The position numbers and the translations under genes were made by a program. Below, one piece after another: positions 17,878 through 25,484 of a DNA stretch of 64,000 nt (position 1 is the first letter of the stretch; each line of letters starts with the position of its first letter). The DNA is taken from NCBI RefSeq assembly GCF_027186265.1, contig NZ_CP114176.1, positions 310,001-374,000 on the forward strand, written 5' to 3'. The notes under the pieces are model-generated. The model was not told the DNA's origin, did not search any database, and worked only from the letters and a program-made list of their open reading frames with translations. The stretch comes from Lentibacillus daqui (GTDB lineage: Bacteria; Bacillota; Bacilli; Bacillales; Amphibacillaceae).

Positions 17878-18219
17878 TCCTGATTATTATCTTCTATCTA
17901 TACTACATTATTTTTAAGGCAATTTCCAAAAATGTTCGTATTACCTTATCCCTCTTTCAGTAACACCCGAAGTTGCTTTGCTTACTCAAAATCGAGATAA
18001 TAATTATCATCTTCCATCATTAAGTTGAACGCATCGGGAATTTACGGGGTGCTTATCCCTACTTTCCAAATAATTGGCTTTCTCACAACATAGAGGTGGG
18101 GATATTACAGCCCGTTAATGCGTGATAAATTCTTCTTTGACTAATTTGTTTCATTTTTTGTTCTAATATTTTAAAAAAACTTGAGAAGCTTTTAGCTAAT
18201 CAAGGTTTAAAACGTTAAT

Positions 18220-18675
18220 TCATATTTGAGGAATATGAACCAAATTTCCTGGTGAGCTATTAATAAAAATATTAGGGATATCAGGTTTATTCTTTTTCAA
18301 CTTAAATTTTTGGACCCTTGTTAGCCCTGGATCAAAAGAAATATTCCGCGATTTGAATTCAAGATCTTTAAGTTTGTTATAGACTTTGGATAAGAAATTC
18401 TTCCATTCCTTTGACGAAGAATTTAAAACTTCATCCGGGTTTTCCAGCAAACGATATCCATCTGCATAATGGAACATTAATAACCCAGTTCCCAAATCAC
18501 AATTTTCATTTTCAAGAATTGCCATTGGTACATTAAATCCATTGTTCCAATTATAGTTTGCTGCAAAAAAATGAAGTATTAAAGGGTTATCTATATTACC
18601 TAACTGGATAATTACATCATTCTCATCTGTATTATAAAGCAGCTGTTCAAGTAGATTAATATCTTGCTTATTCAT
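18220..18675 (-). CDS. DUF4274 domain protein (immunity-like)
   Basis: A 151-residue soluble protein. The N-terminal stretch (QLGNIDNPLILHFFAANYNWNNGFNVP, then ENENCDLGTGLLMFHYADGYRLL) fits DUF4274, a domain often found near polymorphic toxins in Firmicutes. The ribosome site is AGGGAGAAGG. Its neighbours on the same strand are a frameshifted ORF and an IS-interrupted ORF of similar character, so the cluster resembles a cassette of immunity genes left without their toxin. The immunity role is inferred from context. Confidence 0.6.
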   Translation of the reverse strand: MNKQDINLLEQLLYNTDENDVIIQLGNIDNPLILHFFAANYNWNNGFNVPMAILENENCDLGTGLLMFHYADGYRLLENPDEVLNSSSKEWKNFLSKVYNKLKDLEFKSRNISFDPGLTRVQKFKLKKNKPDIPNIFINSSPGNLVHIPQI

Positions 18676-18770
18676 TAAAACCTTCTCCCTAAATAATTAG
18701 TTTTCCAATTAGACCAAACAGGGGTCTTATTAATTATGATTGTTTACTCCGTCCTGTTTAATTTTGTTGA

Positions 18771-19054
18771 CTATAATTCTATAATCGTTTCAAGTTCATT
18801 TGTTTCAATGGTGCATTCTTCATCGCTATAATTATCAATTATTTTCGTAATGTGTCGTTGTATTTCTAATGTACAATATTATTACCTGTACATTCTTCAA
18901 AATTCGACGAGTCACCATTTAGGACTTTTTGTATTAATTTCAACCAAGGTTGTCTATTACTCTGAATATCACCCATTAGTAGAATTGCAACAGGGGAAAT
19001 GATATCTGGCATATCTATTTCTAAACCTTTGTCGCTCTCTAATAAAAACTTCAT
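18771..19054 (-). pseudogene. Frameshifted small immunity-like gene
   Basis: The first frame from the ATG at 19054 encodes about 62 residues (opening MKFLLESDKGLEIDMPDIIS) and stops at ECTGNNIVH. A second frame continues at once as CTLEIQRHITKIIDNYSDEE, ending ETNELETIIEL at 18771. Joining TGN to CTLEI gives one continuous acidic protein of about 94 residues. The break lies in the AATAATATTGTAC stretch near 18865. The N-terminal half (ISPVAILLMGDIQ) looks like small Bacillus proteins found near LXG-type toxins. No named family could be fixed. Confidence 0.6.
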
Positions 19055-19057
19055 ATT

Positions 19058-19165
19058 TCATGGTTTCACTTCCTTAGTAGATGGATATGCTGTTTTAATT
19101 TCACCGTGAAGGTCCGGTCTCATTCCCTGCCAAGTATCTTTGAACAACTTTTCAAACATCGCCAT
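19058..19165 (-). CDS. 35-residue ORF between immunity-like genes
   Basis: It starts 2 bases after the stop of the IS-interrupted gene and its TGA closely precedes the next start. It reads MAMFEKLFKDTWQGMRPDLH, then GEIKTAYPSTKEVKP. The tight spacing suggests a real member of a former operon or the C-terminal shard of a toxin. No ribosome site stands out, apart from the upstream coding sequence. The family is unknown. Confidence 0.35.
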   Translation of the reverse strand: MAMFEKLFKDTWQGMRPDLHGEIKTAYPSTKEVKP

Positions 19166-19404
19166 TTTTATCTTGTTGCTTCATCGTATTCCAAAAATAA
19201 ATCTTGTAAATCGCCATTAATGGGCTCAGTGGTATTATTAACAGTCAATTTAAACTCAACCTCAACTTTTTCTCCCACTATCATTCCTTCGTCTATTACA
19301 CCTAAAATTGTAGATAAAGTGTCCACTTCTATTTGCTCAATTATTTTAAATAATATCTCTTTGGTTTCATTGGAGAGTTCCGTGTAAAATCTTAATGATT
19401 TCTT

Positions 19405-19413
19405 CCAATACGG
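19405..19413. repeat. Target-site duplication, left copy (CCAATACGG)
   Basis: CCAATACGG occurs immediately left of the IS and again at 20794-20802 on the right, the 8-9 bp duplication expected for IS256-family insertion. Confidence 0.85.
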
Positions 19414-19458
19414 ATGACGTAAAATAGTTTGTGTAAAATATTTGAGATAAAAAAAAGA

Positions 19459-19508
19459 GGTAGGGTACCCTCGAAATTGGACAAAAAATCAAGAAAGGAG
19501 ACCCTACC
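19459..19508 (+). promoter_or_regulatory. Hairpin that can sequester the transposase ribosome site
   Basis: GGTAGGGT (19459-19466) is the exact complement of ACCCTACC (19501-19508), which abuts the ATG at 19509. The ribosome site AAAGGAG (19494-19500) lies directly before the second arm. Read-in transcripts from outside the IS would fold and hide the start, a familiar way of limiting transposase synthesis. Confidence 0.6.
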
Positions 19509-20678
19509 ATGTCTCAAAGTATAAACCAAGATGACTTTATGAATCAACTAGATGGACTTGTACGCGATTTTGTCAAAGAACAGTTGGAAACCATTATGGA
19601 AGAGGAAAGAAAACAATTCTTTGAGGAAGAACATCCGGAGTTAACACAAATAAAAAACGGCTATTATCAACGCAGTCTGGATACCAAGCATGGACATATT
19701 GATGATTTGTCTGTTCCCCGGGATCGCGACGGAGCATTTCATACGGAATTATTTGATCCCTATCAGCGTCGTGATCAATGGGTTGGTGAAACTGTAACAC
19801 GTATGTATCAAAAAGGAGTCAGCACACGTGAAATCGGGCAAATGATTGAACATATGCTGGGTTCATCCTACTCAGCTGCAACGGTGAGCAATATCACAGA
19901 AGCAACGTTAGAGAATATAGAAGCATGGCAAAAGCGTCCGCTAAACAAGCGTTACTCCGTGCTCTATCTCGATGGAACCTATTTGAAGTTACGCCGGGAT
20001 GATGTCGCCAATGAAGTGGTCTATATCGTCATTGGTGTGAATGAGGACGGCTATCGTGAAATTTTAGGATTTTATGTAGGCGGAAAGGAAAGTTCCCTGG
20101 GATGGAAAGAAATCTTGAAGGATTTATATGAACGTGGAGCTCAAGAAGTATTGCTTGGCGTGTTTGATGGGCTTCCTGGCTTGGAGACAGCGATGAAAGA
20201 AGTGTATCCCAAAGCGGATGTCCAGCGTTGTGTCGTGCATAAAGTTCGCAATGCGTTAAATGCCGTTCGTAAAAAGGATCAGACAGCCGTTGCAGAAGCT
20301 TTAAAACCCATTTATGAGGCAAGTACAAAAGCAGAAGCAAAAGAACGATTTCAAGCGTTTAAAGAAGACTGGGAAAGCAAATATTCTAAAGTCGTCAAGA
20401 CTTGGGAAGAAGATTTGGATGTTCTCCTTACCTTTTTGGATTACCCTTCTTCTATACAGCGTGTCATCTATACGACAAATATCATCGAAAGAACCATGAA
20501 AGAAATCAAGAAGCGTACGAAAACGATGAATAGCTTACCAAGTGAACAAGCAACGGAAAAAATCGTGTACCTTCAAGTAACAGATTATAACGAACGATGG
20601 GGAGAACGTAAGTTAAGAGGATTCGCAACCGCTTATCAAGCATTACAAGATATGTTTGAAGAACGCTACGGGGAATAG
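19509..20678 (+). CDS. IS256-family (MULE-type) transposase
   Basis: 389 residues with an intact DDE triad: Asp about 155 in LYLDGTYLKLRRD, Asp about 220 in GVFDGLPGLETAM, and Glu about 327 in YTTNIIERTMKEIKKRTK. The C/H signature DVQRCVVHKVRNAL between the second Asp and the Glu is also family-typical. The length is normal and no frameshift is present, so the enzyme is probably active, consistent with the clean target duplication. Confidence 0.95.
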   Translation: MSQSINQDDFMNQLDGLVRDFVKEQLETIMEEERKQFFEEEHPELTQIKNGYYQRSLDTKHGHIDDLSVPRDRDGAFHTELFDPYQRRDQWVGETVTRMYQKGVSTREIGQMIEHMLGSSYSAATVSNITEATLENIEAWQKRPLNKRYSVLYLDGTYLKLRRDDVANEVVYIVIGVNEDGYREILGFYVGGKESSLGWKEILKDLYERGAQEVLLGVFDGLPGLETAMKEVYPKADVQRCVVHKVRNALNAVRKKDQTAVAEALKPIYEASTKAEAKERFQAFKEDWESKYSKVVKTWEEDLDVLLTFLDYPSSIQRVIYTTNIIERTMKEIKKRTKTMNSLPSEQATEKIVYLQVTDYNERWGERKLRGFATAYQALQDMFEERYGE

Positions 20679-20694
20679 GGAATAAACGAGCTAA

Positions 20695-20738
20695 TTTTCA
20701 GGCACCGTCCCCGGGTACCCGGGGACGGTGCCTGAAAA
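20695..20738. repeat. 44-bp perfect palindrome inside the IS
   Basis: TTTTCAGGCACCGTCCCCGG is followed by the centre GTACCCGGGG and its exact complement, ending CCTGAAAA. The symmetry axis lies between 20716 and 20717. It sits 17 bases after the transposase stop. It could terminate transcription, but no U-tract follows; it may instead be a palindromic element that landed in the IS. Confidence 0.85.
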
Positions 20739-21036
20739 CACATCCCAATAGAGAGGATATCCTACAAATTTACACAAACTTATTGACGGTACCCCAATAC
20801 GGATCTGCTGCTTCATTAATATTTGTATTCATAAATAATTCACGATAAGTATCTAAATTACCCTTTACTATTGATTGATGCATTTGTTTAATAATATCTT
20901 TTTTGTTCATATCTTCTATTTCCTCCCAGATTCAGGGTATAAAATTTATCAAAAACAATTAGTTGTATATCGACTGAAATCGGTGAAACATCGACCCGGG
21001 AACAGCAAAGTCAACGAAAGATGCTGGTATTAGTAA

Positions 21037-21062
21037 AGGAGACGGATCAAGCCCGTCTCCTT
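21037..21062 (-). terminator. Terminator overlapping the MFS stop codon
   Basis: GGAGACGG and CCGTCTCC pair on the minus strand, with the TGA stop in the loop, followed by TTT. Confidence 0.6.
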
Positions 21063-22225
21063 TTATACTTGCTTTTACTGAAAAAGTGAAACTCATCATA
21101 CATCGAAATAAGCGCGGTTGCCAAGGCAAAAAGAACCAGCAGGGCACCAACAAACGGATTATATTCAATGGATGCCTGTTCAATAACCAATCCACCAATG
21201 AAGGATCCAACCGCAATGCCAAGATGTAAGGCAGAATTGTTTAAACCTTGTTGAACATCAGATGTTTCCGGGGAAGTGTTCATTAGATAGCTCTGCATGG
21301 CTGGTGAGATTGCCCAATTCATCGCGCCCCATACGATCATAACAATCAAAAATAGCGGCAAATAAAACGTTGTAAAAGGGATGGCTATAATCGCGATACC
21401 GAACACAGTAACCGATATGAGTATCGTTTGTTTGGCCCCAATCATGTCAGCCAATGTTCCGCCAATTCCGCCACCACTGACTGCTGCAATTCCAAATAAG
21501 AGATAAATGATACTGATCCAGGATCCTTCCAGTCCGAGTGTCGTCTTGACAAATGGTGTTAGATAAGCATACAAGACGGTGTGTCCCGCTAAAAACAGGA
21601 ACGTGGTTGATTGGCCAAAAAGTATTTTTCGGTTTTTAAGTGTTGCCAGCTGTTTTCCAAGTGGTACAGATGGTTTTGGTGCCACACGATCCATGAAAAA
21701 ATGGAGAAAGACAATGGAAAGCACCGTTAAAACTGTGATAAGCACAAATGGTGCCCGCCAGCCAAACAGATTTCCCAATATCAAACCAATGGGAAGCCCT
21801 AAAACAATGGATGCACTAACCCCCATGGAAACAATGCCAATTGCTCGTCCGCGGTATTTCGGATCGACAATGCTCGGAGCCATTGTCAAACATAAGATGA
21901 TTAATAGTGCACCACTTGTTGCTGACACGACACGTCCAATAAAAAGTACTGTATATGAAGGGCTAAATACTGTAATGATATTTCCGATTAAAAATACAAA
22001 CAACGATATGATGGTCAGCCGCTTTCGTTCTACCCCGGCGGTGAGGATGAGTAAGGTAGGGGAAGCTATGGCAAAAATCAATGAGAAAATAGTGATCAAA
22101 TACCCCGCTTGTCCGAGGCTGACGTTTAAATCCGCCGCAATTAAATCCAAAATTCCTCCGATAATTAATTCAACCATCCCTACGACAAATGAGACGACCA
22201 TCAATAAATAAACTCGCTTATCCAT
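21047..22225 (-). CDS. MFS transporter, DHA1 family
   Basis: About 392 residues from the ATG at 22225 (GAGAGGAAG upstream), with twelve hydrophobic segments. MFS landmarks are the acidic DLIAADLNVSLGQAGYLITIFSL in helices 1-2, the loop after helix 2 (GVERKR), GRVVSATSGALLIILCLTMAP, and PKYRGRAIGIVSMGVSAS in helix 5. It resembles the arabinose/chloramphenicol-type drug exporter group. The substrate is unknown. Its promoter region lies back to back with a GntR regulator that may also control it. Confidence 0.85.
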   Translation of the reverse strand: MDKRVYLLMVVSFVVGMVELIIGGILDLIAADLNVSLGQAGYLITIFSLIFAIASPTLLILTAGVERKRLTIISLFVFLIGNIITVFSPSYTVLFIGRVVSATSGALLIILCLTMAPSIVDPKYRGRAIGIVSMGVSASIVLGLPIGLILGNLFGWRAPFVLITVLTVLSIVFLHFFMDRVAPKPSVPLGKQLATLKNRKILFGQSTTFLFLAGHTVLYAYLTPFVKTTLGLEGSWISIIYLLFGIAAVSGGGIGGTLADMIGAKQTILISVTVFGIAIIAIPFTTFYLPLFLIVMIVWGAMNWAISPAMQSYLMNTSPETSDVQQGLNNSALHLGIAVGSFIGGLVIEQASIEYNPFVGALLVLFALATALISMYDEFHFFSKSKYKRRRA

Positions 22226-22329
22226 ATGCAAGCTTCCTCTCTAAAATGTACCAATAACAATCATAATGACTAAGTGATTAAAATACAAGGGCGAAATTGC
22301 CATGAAGTAGCCTGTATTTATTAAAGCAG

Positions 22330-22358
22330 TTGACGGAGTGTAATAACTGTTATACAAT
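22330..22358 (+). promoter_or_regulatory. Sigma-A promoter of the GntR operon
   Basis: TTGACG (22330-22335), a 17-base spacer, then TACAAT (22353-22358); the -10 is covered by the inverted repeat described in the next entry. Confidence 0.7.
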
Positions 22359-22375
22359 ATATATAACAATTATTA
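22341..22375. promoter_or_regulatory. Inverted-repeat operator overlapping the GntR promoter
   Basis: TAATAACTGTTATA and TATAACAATTATTA are complementary at 13 of 14 positions with a 7-base gap. The dyad covers the spacer and -10 of the promoter, so binding by the encoded GntR protein would repress its own operon. Confidence 0.65.
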
Positions 22376-22399
22376 CAAAAAAGAAAGATGTGATTTGAT

Positions 22400-22789
22400 G
22401 TGTATATTAAATTAGATTTTGAATCAAATGAACCAATCTACACGCAGTTAAAGCATCAAATAATAGCTGGTATTGCTAAAAAGGAATTACTTCCAGGTGA
22501 GGATTTGCCTTCTGTTCGAGCGATGGCGGCAGATATTGGAATAAACTTGCATACGGTAAATAAAGCATATCAGCAATTGAAGCAGGAAGGGTTTATTTTG
22601 ATCCACCGGCAGAAAGGTGTGGTGATCAATCCTGATGGCGTTCCACCGGCAGATGAAGATTATCGCAACGGGGTAAAAGACACGTTGCACCCTTTGATTG
22701 CTGAATCCATTTGTCGCGGAATAACCAAACAGGAATTTATTAAGTTTTGTGATCAATTATTTACAGAATTTGCGAAAAAGGAAAGGTGA
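22400..22789 (+). CDS. GntR-family regulator (YtrA/YhcF type)
   Basis: 129 residues from a GTG start. The N-terminal winged helix (NEPIYTQLKHQIIAGIAKKELLPGEDLPSVRAMAADIGINLHTVNKAYQQL, about 9-60) is followed by a short tail of about 50 residues lacking a metabolite-binding domain, typical of the YtrA subfamily that controls membrane-protein operons. Its stop overlaps the ATG of the membrane protein gene downstream. The upstream dyad is its likely operator. Confidence 0.9.
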   Translation: MYIKLDFESNEPIYTQLKHQIIAGIAKKELLPGEDLPSVRAMAADIGINLHTVNKAYQQLKQEGFILIHRQKGVVINPDGVPPADEDYRNGVKDTLHPLIAESICRGITKQEFIKFCDQLFTEFAKKER

Positions 22790-23895
22790 TGAACGTGGAA
22801 GTATTTTTACTCATCGTTATGATGGTTCCTGTTTTTCTTTCATTGATGTTCATTCCATACTGGACCAGAAAAACAGAAAGCTTTGGTGTTTCGATTCCCG
22901 AGGAGGTATACTTTCATCCTGAAATCCATTCGATGCGTAAACAATATGTATGGTGGATGGGAATAGTCGGTGTAATTACAGTGGGGGTTTTTTGGCTGCT
23001 TTCAGAAACAGTGGCAAATAAAGAAAGCACCATTAGTATTTCCTTCAGCATCATTATAATAGCATATCTTGTGATCAGTTTTATTATTTATCTATATTTT
23101 CACAGGAAGATGAAAAGTTATAAACAAGCGGCAAAGTGGTCCGAGGAACAGTCACAACTTGTGGTGGTAGATACTGGATTTCGAAACCAAAAGCTAACGT
23201 ATTCCAATATTTGGTTTGTCATTCCGTTTGCGATTACAATTTTGACGATGATCGTCAGTTTAACATCGTATCAGCAAATTCCGCAGCAAATTCCAATGCA
23301 ATATAATTTTTCCGGTGAAGTCACCAATTATGCCGAGAAAACGTATCGTTCAGTGTTATTAATGCCTGTCATGCAGATGTATTTAATCTTGCTTTTTCTT
23401 TTCATCAATACCATTATTGCAAAAGCAAAACAGCAAATTAGCGCAGGAAATCCGGAAAAATCGAAGCAGCAAAATTTACAATTCAGGCGAAGATGGTCTG
23501 CCTTCACGATATTAACCGGAATTGCCCTGATACTCATGTTGTCATTCATCCAAATGCCCTTCATTTATAATATCGATCAACAGATTCTAATGGTTATTTC
23601 ACTTGTGATTATATCAGTAATTATCGTTGGATCCATTGTGTTATCAATTACGACCGGGCAAGGTGGTAGCAGAGTAAACGTGCATATGGGAGACAAGGGC
23701 GAGGTGATTGATCGTGATGATGACCGCTACTGGAAATTGGGGATACTCTATTTTAATAGGAAAGATCCGTCGTTATTTTTGGAAAAGCGATTTGGTGTTG
23801 GCTGGACAAATAATTGGGCCCATCCGTTATCGTGGATTATCTTGCTTATAATTATTGGATTAGCAATTAGCATACCGATTTTGCTTGGGGTATAA
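22789..23895 (+). CDS. DUF1648/DUF5808 multi-pass membrane protein
   Basis: 368 residues with about seven or eight hydrophobic helices. The middle carries the DUF1648 pattern YQQIPQQIPMQYNFSGEVTNYAEK, and the C-terminal cytosolic piece YWKLGILYFNRKDPSLFLEKRFGVGWTNNW fits DUF5808. The ATG overlaps the GntR stop (TGATG), so the two are translationally coupled. SdpI-type immunity proteins share DUF1648, but a specific role is not evident. It is followed by a 21-bp repeat array. Confidence 0.8.
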   Translation: MNVEVFLLIVMMVPVFLSLMFIPYWTRKTESFGVSIPEEVYFHPEIHSMRKQYVWWMGIVGVITVGVFWLLSETVANKESTISISFSIIIIAYLVISFIIYLYFHRKMKSYKQAAKWSEEQSQLVVVDTGFRNQKLTYSNIWFVIPFAITILTMIVSLTSYQQIPQQIPMQYNFSGEVTNYAEKTYRSVLLMPVMQMYLILLFLFINTIIAKAKQQISAGNPEKSKQQNLQFRRRWSAFTILTGIALILMLSFIQMPFIYNIDQQILMVISLVIISVIIVGSIVLSITTGQGGSRVNVHMGDKGEVIDRDDDRYWKLGILYFNRKDPSLFLEKRFGVGWTNNWAHPLSWIILLIIIGLAISIPILLGV

Positions 23896-23936
23896 AATGA
23901 AAATGGGAGTGTGGCGTGCAAATAAAGGCTGTTATG

Positions 23937-24009
23937 CGCTATAGATTTAGCTGGAACCGTTGTAGATTGCCCGGGATGCGCTGTAGATCGAAGCAAAATC
24001 GCTATAGAT
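23937..24009. repeat. 21-bp periodic array 2 (four units)
   Basis: CGCTATAGAT, CGTTGTAGAT, CGCTGTAGAT and CGCTATAGAT start at 23937, 23958, 23979 and 24000, exactly 21 bp apart, with 11 unrelated bases between. It lies between convergent genes. Confidence 0.88.
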
Positions 24010-24070
24010 ATAAAGTGAGGGTTATTTTCACGATTCTTAGCGTCTAATATTAAACAGGTTCTTTCCCAAA

Positions 24071-24170
24071 TTATAAAAATTGCACATTATTTCACAAAGA
24101 ATGACCCCGTTTTGATCAATCTTTTTTCAAAACGGGTTCTTATCGTATAACTTAAAAATACGGGTTTGTA
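24071..24170. repeat. Direct repeat, left copy, with terminator
   Basis: About 100 bp beginning TTATAAAAATTGC and ending ACGGGTTTGTA, closely matching 27258-27356. It encloses a CCCGTTTTGA/TCAAAACGGG hairpin followed by TTCTT. Confidence 0.8.
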
Positions 24171-24217
24171 GGATATTTTTATCAAACTTTGTTTTAAAGC
24201 TGCAAAATCCGACTATA

Positions 24218-25444
24218 TTACGCTCCCATGTCTTTGCTCTCAATTGACTTAGCGTTGGTGCTAAAAATAATTATAAGCCGATGTATTACAATTCCAGAAA
24301 TCATGAATAATCCTAAAGATATTAATCCCATTCTGGCGGAATAATTGTCAATAATCATGCCTAGTGATGGAGAAGCAATCGCCTGTAATAGTAGTGATAT
24401 AGACATCCAGATTGACATAGCTCTACCCATAAAAGCTTTAGGTACAGTTTCCATAAGGATTGTATTCATTACAATTCTTAGTGATGAGTTACATAAACCG
24501 AATAATAGACTGCCTAAAAACAAAATAATTACATAGTTATTAAATGCAAATGCTATCAACGTTGTAATAGATACCAAGAAAAAAAGAGTTACTGCTCCAT
24601 TCTTTGATACTTTTTTAGCGATTGGAGCTGCAACAAAACCAGATAAAAATCCTCCAATTCCATAAAACATATCCGAAAAACTAAATGCAATTGAACTACT
24701 TTGTAACGTATCGCTAACATAACCTGGAAGTACAACGTTATACATCATGGTCGCTACCAATGGGATAATTGAGGCGAAACCAAAAAAGAAAATTTTCGGT
24801 CTGCCTTTAAGGAACTTTATCCCACTTTTAAAATTTGAATAAAAGGATTCCTCAGTGTTTTCAATAATAGAGTTGTATTTAACTTGAAAGATGAAAATGC
24901 TACTAAGTAAGAACATAATCGCATTAAAAATCAGCATGTTTCCAAAACCTAAGTATTCATAAAATACACCGGAAACTCCACCTGCTGTAAACATACCTAC
25001 TTGTAAACAAATTTCGACTAAAGAATTTCCATGAACTATTTCATCGCCCGAAAGAAGTTCCTGTAACAAACTTCTAGATGTAGACATATATGTTGTCCAG
25101 CCCATACCATTTACGATAGAGAAAAGATACATATATCCTATATGAAATCCATTTGTTAATAGCATCATAGCGATAACTGTTATAGCTATGGATTGAATTA
25201 AATACGTAAATAAAATAATTTGTTTCCTTTTAAATTTGTCCGTTAATATTCCAGTAAGTGGTGATATAAGGAACCCTGCTATTACATTTAACGAAAGCAT
25301 AATCCCTACTGCTATAATAGAGCTGGTCTGTTCCATTAGATACCAGTTAGCTCCTACTGTGCCCATACCAATTCCGAACGCATAAATGATTTCAGAAAAG
25401 AAAAAGTTACGAAAATCCACTCGTTTTAGTAGCCTGAGAAACAT
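24218..25444 (-). CDS. MFS transporter (multidrug/enterobactin-exporter-like)
   Basis: 408 residues with AGGAGG before the ATG and about 12 hydrophobic helices. Features are the opening RLLKRVDFRNFFFSEIIYAFG, SPLTGILTDKFKRKQII in the helix 2-3 loop, and the second-half counterpart FGFASIIPLVATMMYNVVLPG. It is similar to MFS proteins of the MdtG/EntS broad group. It is codirectional with the flavin reductase gene 40 bases upstream and divergent from LysR. This 3-gene cassette is AT-richer than its flanks and bounded by a direct repeat. The substrate is unknown. Confidence 0.83.
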   Translation of the reverse strand: MFLRLLKRVDFRNFFFSEIIYAFGIGMGTVGANWYLMEQTSSIIAVGIMLSLNVIAGFLISPLTGILTDKFKRKQIILFTYLIQSIAITVIAMMLLTNGFHIGYMYLFSIVNGMGWTTYMSTSRSLLQELLSGDEIVHGNSLVEICLQVGMFTAGGVSGVFYEYLGFGNMLIFNAIMFLLSSIFIFQVKYNSIIENTEESFYSNFKSGIKFLKGRPKIFFFGFASIIPLVATMMYNVVLPGYVSDTLQSSSIAFSFSDMFYGIGGFLSGFVAAPIAKKVSKNGAVTLFFLVSITTLIAFAFNNYVIILFLGSLLFGLCNSSLRIVMNTILMETVPKAFMGRAMSIWMSISLLLQAIASPSLGMIIDNYSARMGLISLGLFMISGIVIHRLIIIFSTNAKSIESKDMGA

Positions 25445-25484
25445 GCGAAAACCTCCTGTAAATTGCTTTCCAACATCTGTATAG

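Larger units (their letters stand above)
17583..18219. other. Intergenic region with decayed coding traces
   Basis: No intact gene is present. On the minus strand, 17982-18041 reads IPDAFNLMMEDDNYYLDFE to a stop, resembling the acidic tail of SMI1/KNR4-type immunity proteins. It is preceded by an in-frame stop. A terminator (17842-17877) and a 28-codon ORF (17724-17810) follow. I read this as leftovers of the adjoining immunity-like cluster; the family assignment is weak. Confidence 0.3.
19414..20793 (+). mobile_element. IS256-family insertion sequence, complete
   Basis: About 1380 bp with imperfect terminal inverted repeats sharing an AGTTTGTGTAAA core (left ATGACGTAAAATAGTTTGTG; right, read inward, GGTACCGTCAATAAGTTTGT). 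It is flanked by the 9-bp duplication CCAATACGG. It carries one transposase gene, a hairpin over that gene's ribosome site, and a 44-bp palindrome near the right end. Confidence 0.88.
19168..20910 (-). pseudogene. 117-residue immunity-like gene split by the IS256-family element
   Basis: Codons 1-36 (MNKKDIIKQMHQSIVKGNLD to INEAAD) lie at 20803-20910. Codons for PYW lie in the target duplication, and the remaining 78 residues (KKSLRFYTELSNETKEIL to LFLEYDEATR) run from 19404 down to the stop at 19168. Removing the IS and one 9-bp duplicate gives an uninterrupted frame, showing a recent insertion. GGGAGG precedes the start. The acidic, soluble product resembles its neighbours, but no family is recognised. 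Confidence 0.8.
23896..24217. other. Intergenic region holding repeat array 2 and a direct-repeat copy
   Basis: There is no gene here. It contains the second 21-bp array (23937-24009) and then the left copy of a 100-bp direct repeat with a terminator hairpin (24071-24170), between two convergent genes. Confidence 0.8.

Noticed and set aside
19106..19387. 93-residue plus-strand frame
   Set aside because: It is the reverse of the IS-split gene; the minus strand gives a frame continuous with the other side of the IS.
21579..22211. 210-residue plus-strand frame
   Set aside because: It lies wholly antisense to the MFS gene, without a ribosome site or recognisable motif.
23937..24009. CRISPR array (regularly spaced repeats)
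   Set aside because: The conserved core is only 10 bases with 11-base gaps, there is no leader and no cas gene; spacing and size do not fit CRISPR.
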